This document shows, piece by piece, positions 34,758 to 43,705 of a DNA stretch of 64,000 bases; position 1 is the stretch's first letter, and each line of letters starts with the position of its first letter. A program made the position numbers and the translations under genes. Source of the DNA: Rhizobacter sp964253025. Lineage in GTDB: Bacteria; Pseudomonadota; Gammaproteobacteria; Burkholderiales; Burkholderiaceae_C. The stretch spans positions 2,604,001 through 2,668,000 of the forward strand of contig NZ_CAXUQC020000001.1 of the NCBI RefSeq assembly GCF_964253025.1, written 5' to 3'. A model generated the notes under the pieces. That model had not been told where the DNA came from and did not search any database. It worked only from the letters and a program-made list of their open reading frames with translations.

Positions 34758-35800
34758 CAGGCGCCGTCCGCGTCCGAGATGCCGGCCGACTCGAAGCTCG
34801 CCATCTCGCGCAGCAGCTGCACCGCGCTCACGAGCAGCGGCCAGGCGAGCGCCGCCCCCGAGCCTTCGCCCAGCCGCATGCCGAGGTCGAGCAGGGGTTC
34901 GACGCCGAGGTGCCGCGTCATCACACGGTGGCCCGGCTCCGCCGAGCTGTGCGCCCAGATGCAGCGCTCGAGCACGGCCGGCGCGACGCGGGCGGCCCAG
35001 AGGACAGCGGCGCCCGTGATGAAGCCGTCCACGAGAATGACGCGTCGCTCCGCTGCAGCCTGGAGCACGGCGCCCGCCATCATCGCGATCTCGAAGCCGC
35101 CGACGCAGGCCATCAGCGCCAGCGGATCGGTCACCCCGTCGTGAAGCGCGAGCACCTGGCCGAGGACGTCCAGCTTGCGCGCGAGGCCCACGTCGTCGAG
35201 CCCCGTGCCGCGGCCCACGCAATCGGCCAGCGGAGCGCCTGTGAGGCGAGACAACAGCAGTGAGGCGCTGGACGTGTTGCCGATGCCCATCTCGCCGAAC
35301 ATGACCACGTTGCCGGGCAGCTCGCGCACGATGGATGCGCCCGCCTGCAGCGCCTGTTCGCACTGGGCCGCCGTCATGGCCGCGCCCACCGAGGCGTCCG
35401 CCGTGCCGCGGCCGACCTTGCGATCGAGCAGCCCGGCCCGGGAGGCAAAGTCGTGGTTCACCCCGGCGTCCACGACGGTGAGCGCGAGGCCGTGCTGCCG
35501 CGCCAGCACGCTCACCGCCGCGCCGCCCGCGAGGAAGTTCTCCACCATCTGCCAGGTGACATCGGACGGAAAGGCCGACACGCCACGCGCAGCAAGGCCG
35601 TGGTCCGCGGCGAACACCACCAACTGGGGCGACTGCAACGCCGGCTGCTCCGTGCCGAGCACGCAGCCGATCTGCACGGCCAGCGCCTCGAGGCGGCCCA
35701 GCGAACCGAGCGGCTTGGTCTTGCGGTCCATGCGATGCCGCAAGGCGGCAGCCAACACGGTGTCGGCCAGCGGTGCAACGGTGGGAAGGCGGTGGGTCAT
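34757..35800 (-). CDS. cobT: Nicotinate-nucleotide:dimethylbenzimidazole phosphoribosyltransferase
   Basis: Activates the lower-ligand base to alpha-ribazole phosphate. 347 residues. Signatures: KPLGSLGRLE near the N-terminus, FAADHGLAARGVS, GEMGIGNTSSA and, near the C-terminus, the catalytic glutamate in MRLGEGSGAALA. ATG 35800 lies 4 bases after cobQ. Confidence 0.96.
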   Translation of the reverse strand: MTHRLPTVAPLADTVLAAALRHRMDRKTKPLGSLGRLEALAVQIGCVLGTEQPALQSPQLVVFAADHGLAARGVSAFPSDVTWQMVENFLAGGAAVSVLARQHGLALTVVDAGVNHDFASRAGLLDRKVGRGTADASVGAAMTAAQCEQALQAGASIVRELPGNVVMFGEMGIGNTSSASLLLSRLTGAPLADCVGRGTGLDDVGLARKLDVLGQVLALHDGVTDPLALMACVGGFEIAMMAGAVLQAAAERRVILVDGFITGAAVLWAARVAPAVLERCIWAHSSAEPGHRVMTRHLGVEPLLDLGMRLGEGSGAALAWPLLVSAVQLLREMASFESAGISDADGA

Positions 35801-35804
35801 GCGG

Positions 35805-37304
35805 TCAGGGGGCTGGTGAAATGGATGGAAAGGCAGGCGCCCGGTCGAGCAGGCCCGCCAGCGTGCCGGGTTCGAAATGCCGGTCGATGAAATCCGCGAG
35901 GCCATCGAAGACCTGCGGCAGCGAGCGCGCCGTGGCCCCGAAGAGCGCCTGCAGCACCGCAGGGCACTCGAAGAGGCCGTGGGCATACACGCCCAGTACG
36001 TTCCGGCGCTGCCAGCCGATGGCGTCGCCCGCCGGGTTGTGCAGCACGCTCGAGAAGTCCGCAAGGCGGGAGGCTGACGCCCCTTCGGACGGGGCGGTGC
36101 GTCCCTGGCGAATCTCATAACCCTGGACCTCGACGCCCGACAGTGCCGACCAGGCGCCACCGGCGCCGGCGAAGCGCGCCCGCGTGCGGCACAGGCGCTT
36201 GTCCGCGGCGAAGCGGGTGGTCAAGGGCAGCAGACCGAGGCCCTGCCCTTCTCCGTCGACGCCATGCGGGTCGAGCAGCGCATCGCCCAGCATCTGCAGC
36301 CCGCCGCACACACCCAGCACCGGCCGGCCGTTGGCCGCATGGCGCTGGATGGCGTCGGCAAGTCCGCTGGCCTGCAGCCAGGCCAGGTCGGAGCTGGTGT
36401 GCTTGGAGCCGGGCAGCACCACCCAGTCGGCAGCCGCGAGCGCTTCGGGGCTGCGGGCCCAGCTCAGCCGCACGCCGGCCAGGCCGCGCAGGGGCTGGAA
36501 CTCATCCAGGTTGCTGAGGCGCGGATACGCCACCACGGCGATGTGCAGTCCCTCGCCCCCGGGCGCCTCGTCGAAGACGCCGTCTTCCTCGGGCAAGCCG
36601 TGCCCCCGCCACATCGGCAGCACGCCGACTGTGGGCACCCCGGTCAGGGCCTGCAGTTGGGCCGGGCCCGGCGCGAGCAGCGCCGCGTCGCCGCGGAAGC
36701 GGTTCAGCACGAAGCCGCGCAGCAAGGTCCGTTCGGCGGCCGGCAGCAGCTGATGGGTGCCGTAGAGGTGGGCGAACGCGCCGCCGCGGTCGATGTCCGT
36801 CACGAGCAGGCAGGCGGCCCCTGCCTCGCGGGCCGTCCGCATGTTGACGTAGTCGCTCGCGTGCAGGTTGATCTCCGCGGGCGAGCCGGCGCCTTCGATC
36901 ACCACCACGTCATGCTCGGCCATCAGGCCGTGCAGCGCCTGCTGCGCATGGGGCCAGAGCACGTCGCTGCGCGCTCGCCACGGCACGGCGGCCAGATCGG
37001 GCCGCACCTCGCCCAGGACGACCACCTGGCTCGCCGTATCCCGCTCGGGCTTGAGCAATACCGGGTTCATGCGCACCTCGGGTGCGGCTCCGGCCGCCAG
37101 CGCCTGGAAGTACTGCGCACTGCCGATCTCGCCGTACCGCCCGCCGGGGCCCGGCACGACCCGGGCGTTGTTGCTCATGTTCTGCGCCTTGAACGGCGCC
37201 ACCTTCAGGCCCTGGCGGGCATACCAGCGGCACAGCGCGGTCGCGAGCCAGCTCTTGCCCGCGTTGCTGGTGGTCCCGAGCACCATCACCGCGCGCGCCG
37301 TCAT
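35805..37304 (-). CDS. cobQ: Cobyric acid synthase
   Basis: Amidates four side chains of adenosylcobyrinic acid diamide using glutamine and ATP. 499 residues. The N-terminal dethiobiotin-synthetase-like ATPase starts MVLGTTSNAGKSWLAT; the C-terminal class I glutaminase has its cysteine in LGVCGGLQMLG and its histidine in GVYAHGLFE. ATG 37304 overlaps the cobD stop by 4 bases (ATGA). Confidence 0.96.
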   Translation of the reverse strand: MTARAVMVLGTTSNAGKSWLATALCRWYARQGLKVAPFKAQNMSNNARVVPGPGGRYGEIGSAQYFQALAAGAAPEVRMNPVLLKPERDTASQVVVLGEVRPDLAAVPWRARSDVLWPHAQQALHGLMAEHDVVVIEGAGSPAEINLHASDYVNMRTAREAGAACLLVTDIDRGGAFAHLYGTHQLLPAAERTLLRGFVLNRFRGDAALLAPGPAQLQALTGVPTVGVLPMWRGHGLPEEDGVFDEAPGGEGLHIAVVAYPRLSNLDEFQPLRGLAGVRLSWARSPEALAAADWVVLPGSKHTSSDLAWLQASGLADAIQRHAANGRPVLGVCGGLQMLGDALLDPHGVDGEGQGLGLLPLTTRFAADKRLCRTRARFAGAGGAWSALSGVEVQGYEIRQGRTAPSEGASASRLADFSSVLHNPAGDAIGWQRRNVLGVYAHGLFECPAVLQALFGATARSLPQVFDGLADFIDRHFEPGTLAGLLDRAPAFPSISPAP

Positions 37305-38287
37305 GCCATCACCGCCTGCCACGCCGCACGCAAGGCGGCCTGCGCGTCGGGCGGCTGCACCGACAGGCGCACTGCGCCGGGCAGTCCCATGTCGGCCGTG
37401 TCTCGCAGCTTCACGCCCTGCGCGCGCAGCGACGGCAAGAGCGCGGCGGGTGCCTCGACGCCGGGCCAGCGCGCCACGAAGAACGGGGTGACGCTCGGCT
37501 CGCACGCCCACCCGAGCGACGCACAGAGCGCCAGCTGCTGTGACTTCCAGGCACTGAGCCGCTCGCGGCTCGCGGCAAGCCAGGCCGGCGTCTCGGCGGC
37601 GGACCAGGCAGTGAGCAGGGCCACCCCGTCAGCACCCAGCGGCCACGAAGGGGCCAGGGCCACCAAGGCCTGCGCCAGCTCGTCGGCGTCGACCGGTGCC
37701 ACGGCATAGGCGGCCCGCACGCCCGTCATGCCCAGGGCCTTGTTGGGTGACAGCAAGCGCCAGGCATGTTGCGGCACCGGGGGTGCCGTCCCTTCCAGAC
37801 GCAGCGGCGCATACGCTTCGTCCACCACCAGGACCGCATCGGGCCGCACCGAGGGAATCCGCGCTGTCTTCCCCGTTGGACTTGCCGGTTCCGTCGCCCA
37901 CACGAGCGTGGCATCGCCGGCTGCACCGAGCGGACGCAGGCGCCACTGCCGGGCCGCCCGCGCGTAGTCGCCGTACCCCGGGGACGGTGTGAAGACGCTC
38001 GCTGCCGGCGCGCGCTGGTGCACGGCCGCCGTCATGCGGCCGATGAACTCGCTTGCACTGGCCGCGACGACGATGCGATCGGCGCACACACCGTGCAGCG
38101 CACCGAGCCGTTCGCGCAACGCGGCCGCCGACGGATCCGGGTATCGCGCGCGGTCCGCCTTCCGCACCGCCTCCCATGCGTGTGGCGCCGGTCCGCAGGC
38201 GTTCGCATTGGTCGAAAAATCCCAGCGCGGGACGCCCTGCGCATCAGGCCCGCCGTGATGCGTCGCATGGTTCGCTGGCAGCGTCAC
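37301..38287 (-). CDS. cobD: L-threonine-O-3-phosphate decarboxylase (CobD-type)
   Basis: PLP enzyme expected to make (R)-1-amino-2-propanol phosphate, the linker between the corrin ring and the lower nucleotide. 328 residues from a GTG at 38287. The PLP lysine is in LLSPNKALGMTGVRAAY, resembling histidinol-phosphate aminotransferases, from which this family derives. N-terminal HGG and FSTNANACGP are the usual family start. The GTG overlaps the upstream lipoprotein stop by 4 bases (GTGA). The operon context, not the fold, decides against an aminotransferase role. Confidence 0.9.
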   Translation of the reverse strand: MTLPANHATHHGGPDAQGVPRWDFSTNANACGPAPHAWEAVRKADRARYPDPSAAALRERLGALHGVCADRIVVAASASEFIGRMTAAVHQRAPAASVFTPSPGYGDYARAARQWRLRPLGAAGDATLVWATEPASPTGKTARIPSVRPDAVLVVDEAYAPLRLEGTAPPVPQHAWRLLSPNKALGMTGVRAAYAVAPVDADELAQALVALAPSWPLGADGVALLTAWSAAETPAWLAASRERLSAWKSQQLALCASLGWACEPSVTPFFVARWPGVEAPAALLPSLRAQGVKLRDTADMGLPGAVRLSVQPPDAQAALRAAWQAVMA

Positions 38288-38808
38288 GGACGCCTCCCGG
38301 GCGTGGCGCCGCTGGCGGCGGAAGCTGGCGGCGCCACCGGCTCGCCGGACGCTGGCGCCGTGATCGTCTCCGCGACCGGGGCTTCGGCAACGAGTTGCGG
38401 GGGCGCGTCAGGCCTTGAGATGCGCACCAGTCGGGCACCGCCGCGGTCGAGACACCGGCCCGTCAACGCGGCCAGATCACCCTGGCCACGCGGATGCTCC
38501 GCGTAGGCAACGACCTCGCGGCCCCGCACGAAAACGAGGAGGCTGATGGCGTCCTGGCTGCCGATATCGCTCTTGTCCTCCACCGCCCAGTCGAATCCCA
38601 GCACCTCGCGCGCCTGGCGAGGCCCCGAATAGGGACCGAGCACGCACACCCGATCCCAGTCGAGCGGGGCCACCTCGGTCATGTCGATGGGCGATGTCGC
38701 CGAGTCGACCGCGACGGCCAGACGCTGGCTGATGCGCCAGCCACTTCGTTCACACGCGGCGAGCGCCAGGCTGGCGGCGAGAAGGATGAGCGTGGCGAGG
38801 CGAGGCAT
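38284..38808 (-). CDS. Small lipoprotein within the cobalamin operon, function unknown
   Basis: 174 residues. The N-terminus is a lipoprotein signal peptide with the lipobox LALAAC (cysteine at residue 19). The mature protein begins with a basic stretch, contains the pattern WDRVCVLGPYSGP, GFDWAVEDKSDI and LVFVRGREVVAY, and ends in a proline/alanine-rich tail of about 35 residues. I recognise no named family. It starts 32 bases after cbiB and overlaps cobD by 4 bases, so it is cotranscribed and translationally coupled within the B12 operon. A role in handling cobalamin precursors at the envelope is possible but unproven. Confidence 0.75.
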   Translation of the reverse strand: MPRLATLILLAASLALAACERSGWRISQRLAVAVDSATSPIDMTEVAPLDWDRVCVLGPYSGPRQAREVLGFDWAVEDKSDIGSQDAISLLVFVRGREVVAYAEHPRGQGDLAALTGRCLDRGGARLVRISRPDAPPQLVAEAPVAETITAPASGEPVAPPASAASGATPGRRP

Positions 38809-38840
38809 GGAGGTCGTGAGTGGCAGGCGGTGAAAACGCG

Positions 38841-39758
38841 TCAGGCGCGGATGAACAGGCACGCGGCCACGGCGAGGCCGATCGCAAGCCAGGCGCTGCG
38901 GGTGGCATGGGCCAGTGCCAGGGCAACACCGCGCTCGTCGGGCACGGGGGCCTGGGGATTGAGGCAGTACACGCCCGGCTTGCCCAGTCGGACCCCGAGT
39001 CGCAAGGCCATGGCCGCCATGGGCCAACCCCCGTTGGGCGAAGGCGTGCCGCACGCATGGCGAGGCAGACGACGCCATTCGGCGCGCGGCGCGCCGATCA
39101 TGATCAGGCCGGCCGTGATGCGTGCGGGAATCCAGGACAGCACATCGTCGGCCCGTGCCGACCACTTGCCCGCCCATTCCCACGGCCCGCGGTAGCCCCA
39201 CATCGCGTCCATCGTGTTGGCCAGTCGGTAGAGAGCGGCGCCGGGCAGGCCGCCCACCGCGAACCAGAACAGAGGCGCCACGAGCGAGTCGTTCAGGTTC
39301 TCGGCCAAGGTCTCGATCGCCGTCTCGCGCACGGCGGGTGCTTCGAAGGCACTCACATCGCGGCTGACCAGACGTGCGACGCACTCGCGTGCCGCAGGCA
39401 GGCCACTTGCGAAGGCCCGTTCCACGGCCGCCACCTCGTCCCGCAGCATGCGCCAGGCAAAGGCGGGCTTGAGCAGCAGCGCGAGCAGCGGCACGCCGCA
39501 CCACCACGGCAGGGCGCGCAAGGCGGCCTCGGCCAAGGCGGCCAGCAGCAGCACGCCGAGCGCCAACAGCAGCCAGACGCAGGCACCGCTCACCAACGCC
39601 GCGGGCGGCGCCAGCGCGCGCACCTGCCGGCCGAGCGGCGCGAGCAGTCGTCCGAGCCACGCCACCGGGTGCCACGCATTGCGCGGCTCGCCGAAGGCGA
39701 GGTCCAGGCCCCAGGCGCCCAGCAGGGCGCCCGCCGACCACAGCGCCGCCTGCGTCAC
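38841..39758 (-). CDS. cbiB: Adenosylcobinamide-phosphate synthase
   Basis: Membrane enzyme attaching the aminopropanol (phosphate) arm to adenosylcobyric acid. 305 residues from the GTG at 39758, 4 bases after cobO; a GTG at 39794, inside cobO, would add 12 residues and cannot be excluded. Family motifs are LDLAFGEPRNAWHPVAWLG, SRDVSAFE, ETLAENLNDSLVAPLFW and NTMDAMWGYR; about four to five membrane segments. Confidence 0.92.
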   Translation of the reverse strand: MTQAALWSAGALLGAWGLDLAFGEPRNAWHPVAWLGRLLAPLGRQVRALAPPAALVSGACVWLLLALGVLLLAALAEAALRALPWWCGVPLLALLLKPAFAWRMLRDEVAAVERAFASGLPAARECVARLVSRDVSAFEAPAVRETAIETLAENLNDSLVAPLFWFAVGGLPGAALYRLANTMDAMWGYRGPWEWAGKWSARADDVLSWIPARITAGLIMIGAPRAEWRRLPRHACGTPSPNGGWPMAAMALRLGVRLGKPGVYCLNPQAPVPDERGVALALAHATRSAWLAIGLAVAACLFIRA

Positions 39759-39762
39759 CGCC

Positions 39763-40335
39763 TCAGTCCTCGATGCCGCGCTGGGCCGGGACACCCGCGT
39801 TGAAATGGTGCTTCACGAGCGTCATCTCGGTCACCGTGTCGGCCAGGTCGATCAGCTCCTGCGGGGCGTTGCGCCCGGTGAGGACCACGTTCACGTGCGA
39901 CGGCCGCTCGCGCAGGCAGGCCAGCACCGGCTCGAGCGGCACCCAACCGTAGCGCAGCGGGTAGGTGATCTCGTCCAGCACCACGAGGAAGTGCTCCCCT
40001 GCGCGGATGGTGGCCTCGGCCCGCGCCCAGCCATCCCGGGCCAGCTGAGCCGAGTGCTCCAGGTCCTTGCTCTTCCAGCTGAAGCCGTCGCCCAGGCCCT
40101 CGATCGGCACGCCGAGCTGCTCGAACACGCGGTGTTCACCGAAGCGCGCCGAGGGCACCTTCATGAACTGGTAGATCTTCACCGTCTTGCCGCGGCCATG
40201 GGCACGCAGCGCGAGGCCGAAGGCGGCAGTGCTCTTGCCCTTGCCGTCACCCGTGTGCATCAGCACGAGGCCGCGCCGGCCTTCGGGGTCCGGGCGCTCG
40301 TAGCGAACGTCGGTGGGAGGTTGTTCGATGTCCAT
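39763..40335 (-). CDS. cobO: Corrinoid adenosyltransferase (CobO/BtuR type)
   Basis: Transfers adenosyl from ATP to the cobalt of corrinoids, used both for synthesis and for salvage. 190 residues. The P-loop near the N-terminus is HTGDGKGKSTAAFG; VVLDEITYPLRYGW and VVLTGRNAPQ are conserved CobO blocks. It starts 73 bases after btuD. Confidence 0.96.
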   Translation of the reverse strand: MDIEQPPTDVRYERPDPEGRRGLVLMHTGDGKGKSTAAFGLALRAHGRGKTVKIYQFMKVPSARFGEHRVFEQLGVPIEGLGDGFSWKSKDLEHSAQLARDGWARAEATIRAGEHFLVVLDEITYPLRYGWVPLEPVLACLRERPSHVNVVLTGRNAPQELIDLADTVTEMTLVKHHFNAGVPAQRGIED

Positions 40336-40408
40336 CAGTGTCTCCGTGGAGGGCGCACTGTAGCGCCCGTTGAAAGCAGGGGCCGCTGCGCTGGCGCAAG
40401 GGACCCCT

Positions 40409-41200
40409 TCATGGTGTGCGGCCCGACAGCCGCGGCAAGGCCACCCACCCGTCGTCGGAACGGACGATGCGGATGGCGCCGCCAAAGACGGCCACCAGCC
40501 GATCGTGCAGCGCGGCGTCTCCGCAGGCGCCTTCGGCGGCGACCCGCCCCTGCGCCATCACCACCAGCCGGTCGGCCAGCAGGGCCAGGGGCAGGTCGTG
40601 CAACACGCTCACGACGGTGCGGCCCTCTCCCGCCAATCGCCGGAGCAGGCGCACCAGCGCCACCTGGTGCGGCGGATCGAGGTGCGTGGTCGGTTCGTCG
40701 AGCAACAGCACCGGCGCGTCGACGGCCAGGGCGCGCGCCAGCAGCACCCGCTGCCGTTCACCCCCGGACAGGTCGCCCAGCCGGCGCTCCGCCCAGCCCG
40801 TGCATTCGGTGTCGGCCATGGCGCGGGAGACCGCCGCCTGGTCGGCCGGCCCCGGCGTGCCGAAGAGGCCGAGATGCGGAAGGCGGCCCAGCATGACGAT
40901 GTCGCGCGCGGTCAGGTCCCCCGCGGCCTCGCCCTGCTGGGCCAGCCAGGCGGTGTGGCGCGCGCGTTCGGCCAGGTGGCAGCGGGCCAGCGCGCGGCCG
41001 TCCATGAGCACCTGTCCGGCCTCCAGCGGCAGCAGGCCAGCCATGGCCCGCAGCAAGGTCGACTTGCCCGCGCCGTTCGGCCCGACGATGCAGGTCCACC
41101 CCGGCTCCAGCGCCAGCGAGACGCCGTCGATCACGGTGCGCCCACCGAGCGAGACGCGCAGCTGGTCGGCGGCCAGGCGATGGCACAACGTGCCCGTCAT
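40409..41200 (-). CDS. btuD: Cobalamin ABC transporter ATP-binding protein
   Basis: Cytoplasmic ATPase of the vitamin B12 importer (FecE/BtuD family). 263 residues. Walker A is GPNGAGKSTLLR, signature LSGGERQR, Walker B VLLLDEPTTHLD, switch histidine in VLHDLPLAL. It overlaps btuC by 4 bases. The family also includes haem and siderophore importers; the riboswitch and cob neighbours indicate corrinoid transport. Confidence 0.93.
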   Translation of the reverse strand: MTGTLCHRLAADQLRVSLGGRTVIDGVSLALEPGWTCIVGPNGAGKSTLLRAMAGLLPLEAGQVLMDGRALARCHLAERARHTAWLAQQGEAAGDLTARDIVMLGRLPHLGLFGTPGPADQAAVSRAMADTECTGWAERRLGDLSGGERQRVLLARALAVDAPVLLLDEPTTHLDPPHQVALVRLLRRLAGEGRTVVSVLHDLPLALLADRLVVMAQGRVAAEGACGDAALHDRLVAVFGGAIRIVRSDDGWVALPRLSGRTP

Positions 41201-42219
41201 GCGAGCCGCCTTCGGTGCAGCAGCCACAACAGGTAGCCGCCGCCCAGCACCGCGGTCAGCACGCCGACCGGCAACTCCTGCGGCGCCACCAGCGAGCGCG
41301 CAAGCACATCCGCCGAGAGCAGCAGCGCCCCGCCCGTGCCGGCACTGGCCAGCAGCAGGAAGCCGTGGGACGAAGGCGCGAAGCGCCGCACGAGGTGCGG
41401 CGCCACCAAGCCGACGAAGGCCACCAGGCCGGCCTGCGAGACGGCCAGGCCGGTGGCCAGGGAAATGGCGAGCACCATCACGACCCGCACACGTCCGAGG
41501 GACAGGCCGAGGCTGCGCGCGCTGTCCTCGCCCAGGGCGAGCGCGTCGAGCGCGCGGGCATGGCGCCAGGCGAGCGGCGCCGACAGCATGAGCCCGGCAG
41601 CCAGGATGCCGCAGGCTTCCCATCCGAGAAACCCGGTCGAGCCGAGCAGGAAGGCCTGCTTGCCGCGCAGGGCATCCGGCGCGAGCGTGGTCACCATGTC
41701 TGTCGCCGCCCCCAGCACCACGCCGACGATGACGCCGGCCAGCAGCAGGCGCACCGTGTGCTGGGCGCCGCGCGCCAGCACCAGCGACAAGGTCACGCCG
41801 ACGCAGGCGCCGATAAAGGCGGCGCCCACCAGCCCCACGCGCGCCAGCACGGTGGCGGTGGCCAGCCCGGCCGCATGGCCCGAGAACGCCCCCACCCCCA
41901 GCACCAGCACCACGCCCAGCGAGGCGCCGGACGCCGAGCCCAGCAAGTACGGGTCGGCCAGCGGGTTGCGGAAGAGTCCCTGCGCGATTGCGCCCGCCAG
42001 TCCGAACAGGGCGCCCACCAACCAGGCGCCGATCGAGCGCGGCGCGCGGATGCGGCCGAGGATGAGTTCGCCGTCAGGCGACGTGCCCAGCTGCCACAAG
42101 GCGCTCAGGGACCAGCCGTCGCTGCCGGCCGCGAGCCCGGCCACGACAGCGCCCAAGCTCAGCGCCAGGAGCGCCCAGGCCAACCGGCGGCGTCGACGGG
42201 CATCCGGTCCAGAAGTCAC
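41197..42219 (-). CDS. btuC: Cobalamin ABC transporter permease
   Basis: FecCD/BtuC-type inner-membrane permease. 340 residues with about nine or ten membrane helices. Diagnostic blocks are LFGLAGAIAQGLFRNPLADP near the N-terminus, GEDSARSLGLSLGRVR, and FVGLVAPHLVRR, the region that contacts BtuD. It overlaps both btuF and btuD by 4 bases. Confidence 0.94.
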   Translation of the reverse strand: MTSGPDARRRRRLAWALLALSLGAVVAGLAAGSDGWSLSALWQLGTSPDGELILGRIRAPRSIGAWLVGALFGLAGAIAQGLFRNPLADPYLLGSASGASLGVVLVLGVGAFSGHAAGLATATVLARVGLVGAAFIGACVGVTLSLVLARGAQHTVRLLLAGVIVGVVLGAATDMVTTLAPDALRGKQAFLLGSTGFLGWEACGILAAGLMLSAPLAWRHARALDALALGEDSARSLGLSLGRVRVVMVLAISLATGLAVSQAGLVAFVGLVAPHLVRRFAPSSHGFLLLASAGTGGALLLSADVLARSLVAPQELPVGVLTAVLGGGYLLWLLHRRRLA

Positions 42220-43106
42220 GGGCCCTGCTCCGCCGCGCCCAGACGGACCAGGCAGTCGGCCAGCAGCGATGCCGCCTCGCCCAAGCGCGGCCCCGGGCGG
42301 ATCAACAGTTCATAGGGCCCCGGCGCAAAGGCGCAGGTCGTCCGGTGCTGCAGCGCCCGCAGGGATGACCAGCCGGGACGCCCCGGCATGGCATCCACAT
42401 TCTCACGCGTGGCCATGATGATGTCCGGCTGGGCACGCAGCACGTACTCCGGATTGAGTTTCGGGAACGGGCCCAGCTTCGGATCGACCACGTTGCCGAG
42501 GCCGAGCCGTGACAAGGTCTCGCCAATGAAGGAGCCGGGCCCGGCCGCATAGGTGGACCCGTCGACTTCGAAGTAGACGCGCTTGCCACGCAAGGTCGCG
42601 GGCACGCGGGACCGCGCCGCCGCCATGGCTTGTTCGATGCGGGCCCAGGCGGGCGCCGCGCGCTCGGGCGTGCCGAGCAGCGCCGCGATGCGCTGCAGGC
42701 CCAGGTGCACGTCGGCGTGGCTGTTCGAATCCATCACGAACACCGGCACGCCGAGCTGCTCGAGCCGGTCGACCACCCGGGCCGAGGGCGCGGCAATCAC
42801 GACGTCGGGCCGCAGCGCCACGATGCGCTCGACCTGGGCGTCCTCGATGCCGCCGAGCTTGGGCAGGCGCACCACCTCGGGCGGCTCGTTCGAGAAGCGG
42901 TCGGTCCCCACCAGCCGGTCGCACCCCCCGAGCGCGCAGACGCCCTCGGTGAGCGACGGCATGAGCGACACGATGCGCGCAGGTGGCGCAGGCAGCGTGA
43001 GCAACACCCCGCGGTGGTCAACCAGCTTGACGGGCGCTGCTGCCGCCACCAGCGGTGACAGCAGGCAGGCCAGCGCCCAGCGCCGCGCCAGACCGAGAGA
43101 CCTCAT
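42216..43106 (-). CDS. btuF: Cobalamin ABC transporter substrate-binding protein
   Basis: Periplasmic corrinoid-binding protein. 296 residues with an N-terminal signal peptide (about residues 1-24, basic start then ALACLLSPLVAAAA). The class III binding-protein fold is seen in ARIVSLMPSLTEGVCALGG, LPKLGGIEDAQVERIVALRP and the long linking helix. ATG 43106 overlaps the cobU stop by 4 bases. Confidence 0.92.
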   Translation of the reverse strand: MRSLGLARRWALACLLSPLVAAAAPVKLVDHRGVLLTLPAPPARIVSLMPSLTEGVCALGGCDRLVGTDRFSNEPPEVVRLPKLGGIEDAQVERIVALRPDVVIAAPSARVVDRLEQLGVPVFVMDSNSHADVHLGLQRIAALLGTPERAAPAWARIEQAMAAARSRVPATLRGKRVYFEVDGSTYAAGPGSFIGETLSRLGLGNVVDPKLGPFPKLNPEYVLRAQPDIIMATRENVDAMPGRPGWSSLRALQHRTTCAFAPGPYELLIRPGPRLGEAASLLADCLVRLGAAEQGP

Positions 43107-43705
43107 GCGCCCTCCTCCGTCGCCTTCACCACCAGCGGCAGCCCCGCCACCATGAGCGTCACGCTGGCGCAACCACGCGCGACCCGCTGGTGCAAGCGCC
43201 CCAGCTCATCGACGAAGCGCCGCGCCTCGGACGTCATCGGCGACAGGCCGAGCCCGATCTCGTTGGACACGAGCACGACCGGTCCGGGTGCGCAGGCGAG
43301 CGCCGCGAGCAGCGCATCGCAGGCGACGTCCAGTCCCGTCGCATCGAGCGGCGCCCCTTCCATCGGCATCAGCAGGTTGGTGAGCCACAGCGTCAGGCAG
43401 TCCACCAGCACCATCGTGTCGGAACGGCTCAGGCGCGCGACCTCCGCACCGAGCGCCCGCGGTGCCTCCACGGTGCGCAGGCCGGGCACCCGCCGGGCCC
43501 GGTCTTCGCGGTGGCGGTCGATCCGTGCCGACATCTCGTCGTCGCCCGCGAGCGCCGTGGCCACGAGGCAGGCGCTGCGCCCGGGAGTGGCGAGCCAGGC
43601 GGCCGCCAGTTCCTCGGCACGCCGCGATTTGCCACTGCGCTGCCCGCCCAGCAGCAATTGATGCCGCGGGCGGGCCGCACCCGTGCTCAGCGCGACGGTG
43701 TCCAC
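43103..43705 (-). CDS. cobU: Adenosylcobinamide kinase / guanylyltransferase
   Basis: Bifunctional enzyme phosphorylating adenosylcobinamide and transferring GMP to it. About 200 residues. The P-loop is LLLGGQRSGKSRRAEELA; VDCLTLWLTNLL and VSNEIGLGLSP are CobU signatures. The start is uncertain: no ATG lies close to the P-loop, so I use the GTG at 43705, which overlaps the end of btuB by 19 bases. Confidence 0.9.
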   Translation of the reverse strand: MDTVALSTGAARPRHQLLLGGQRSGKSRRAEELAAAWLATPGRSACLVATALAGDDEMSARIDRHREDRARRVPGLRTVEAPRALGAEVARLSRSDTMVLVDCLTLWLTNLLMPMEGAPLDATGLDVACDALLAALACAPGPVVLVSNEIGLGLSPMTSEARRFVDELGRLHQRVARGCASVTLMVAGLPLVVKATEEGA

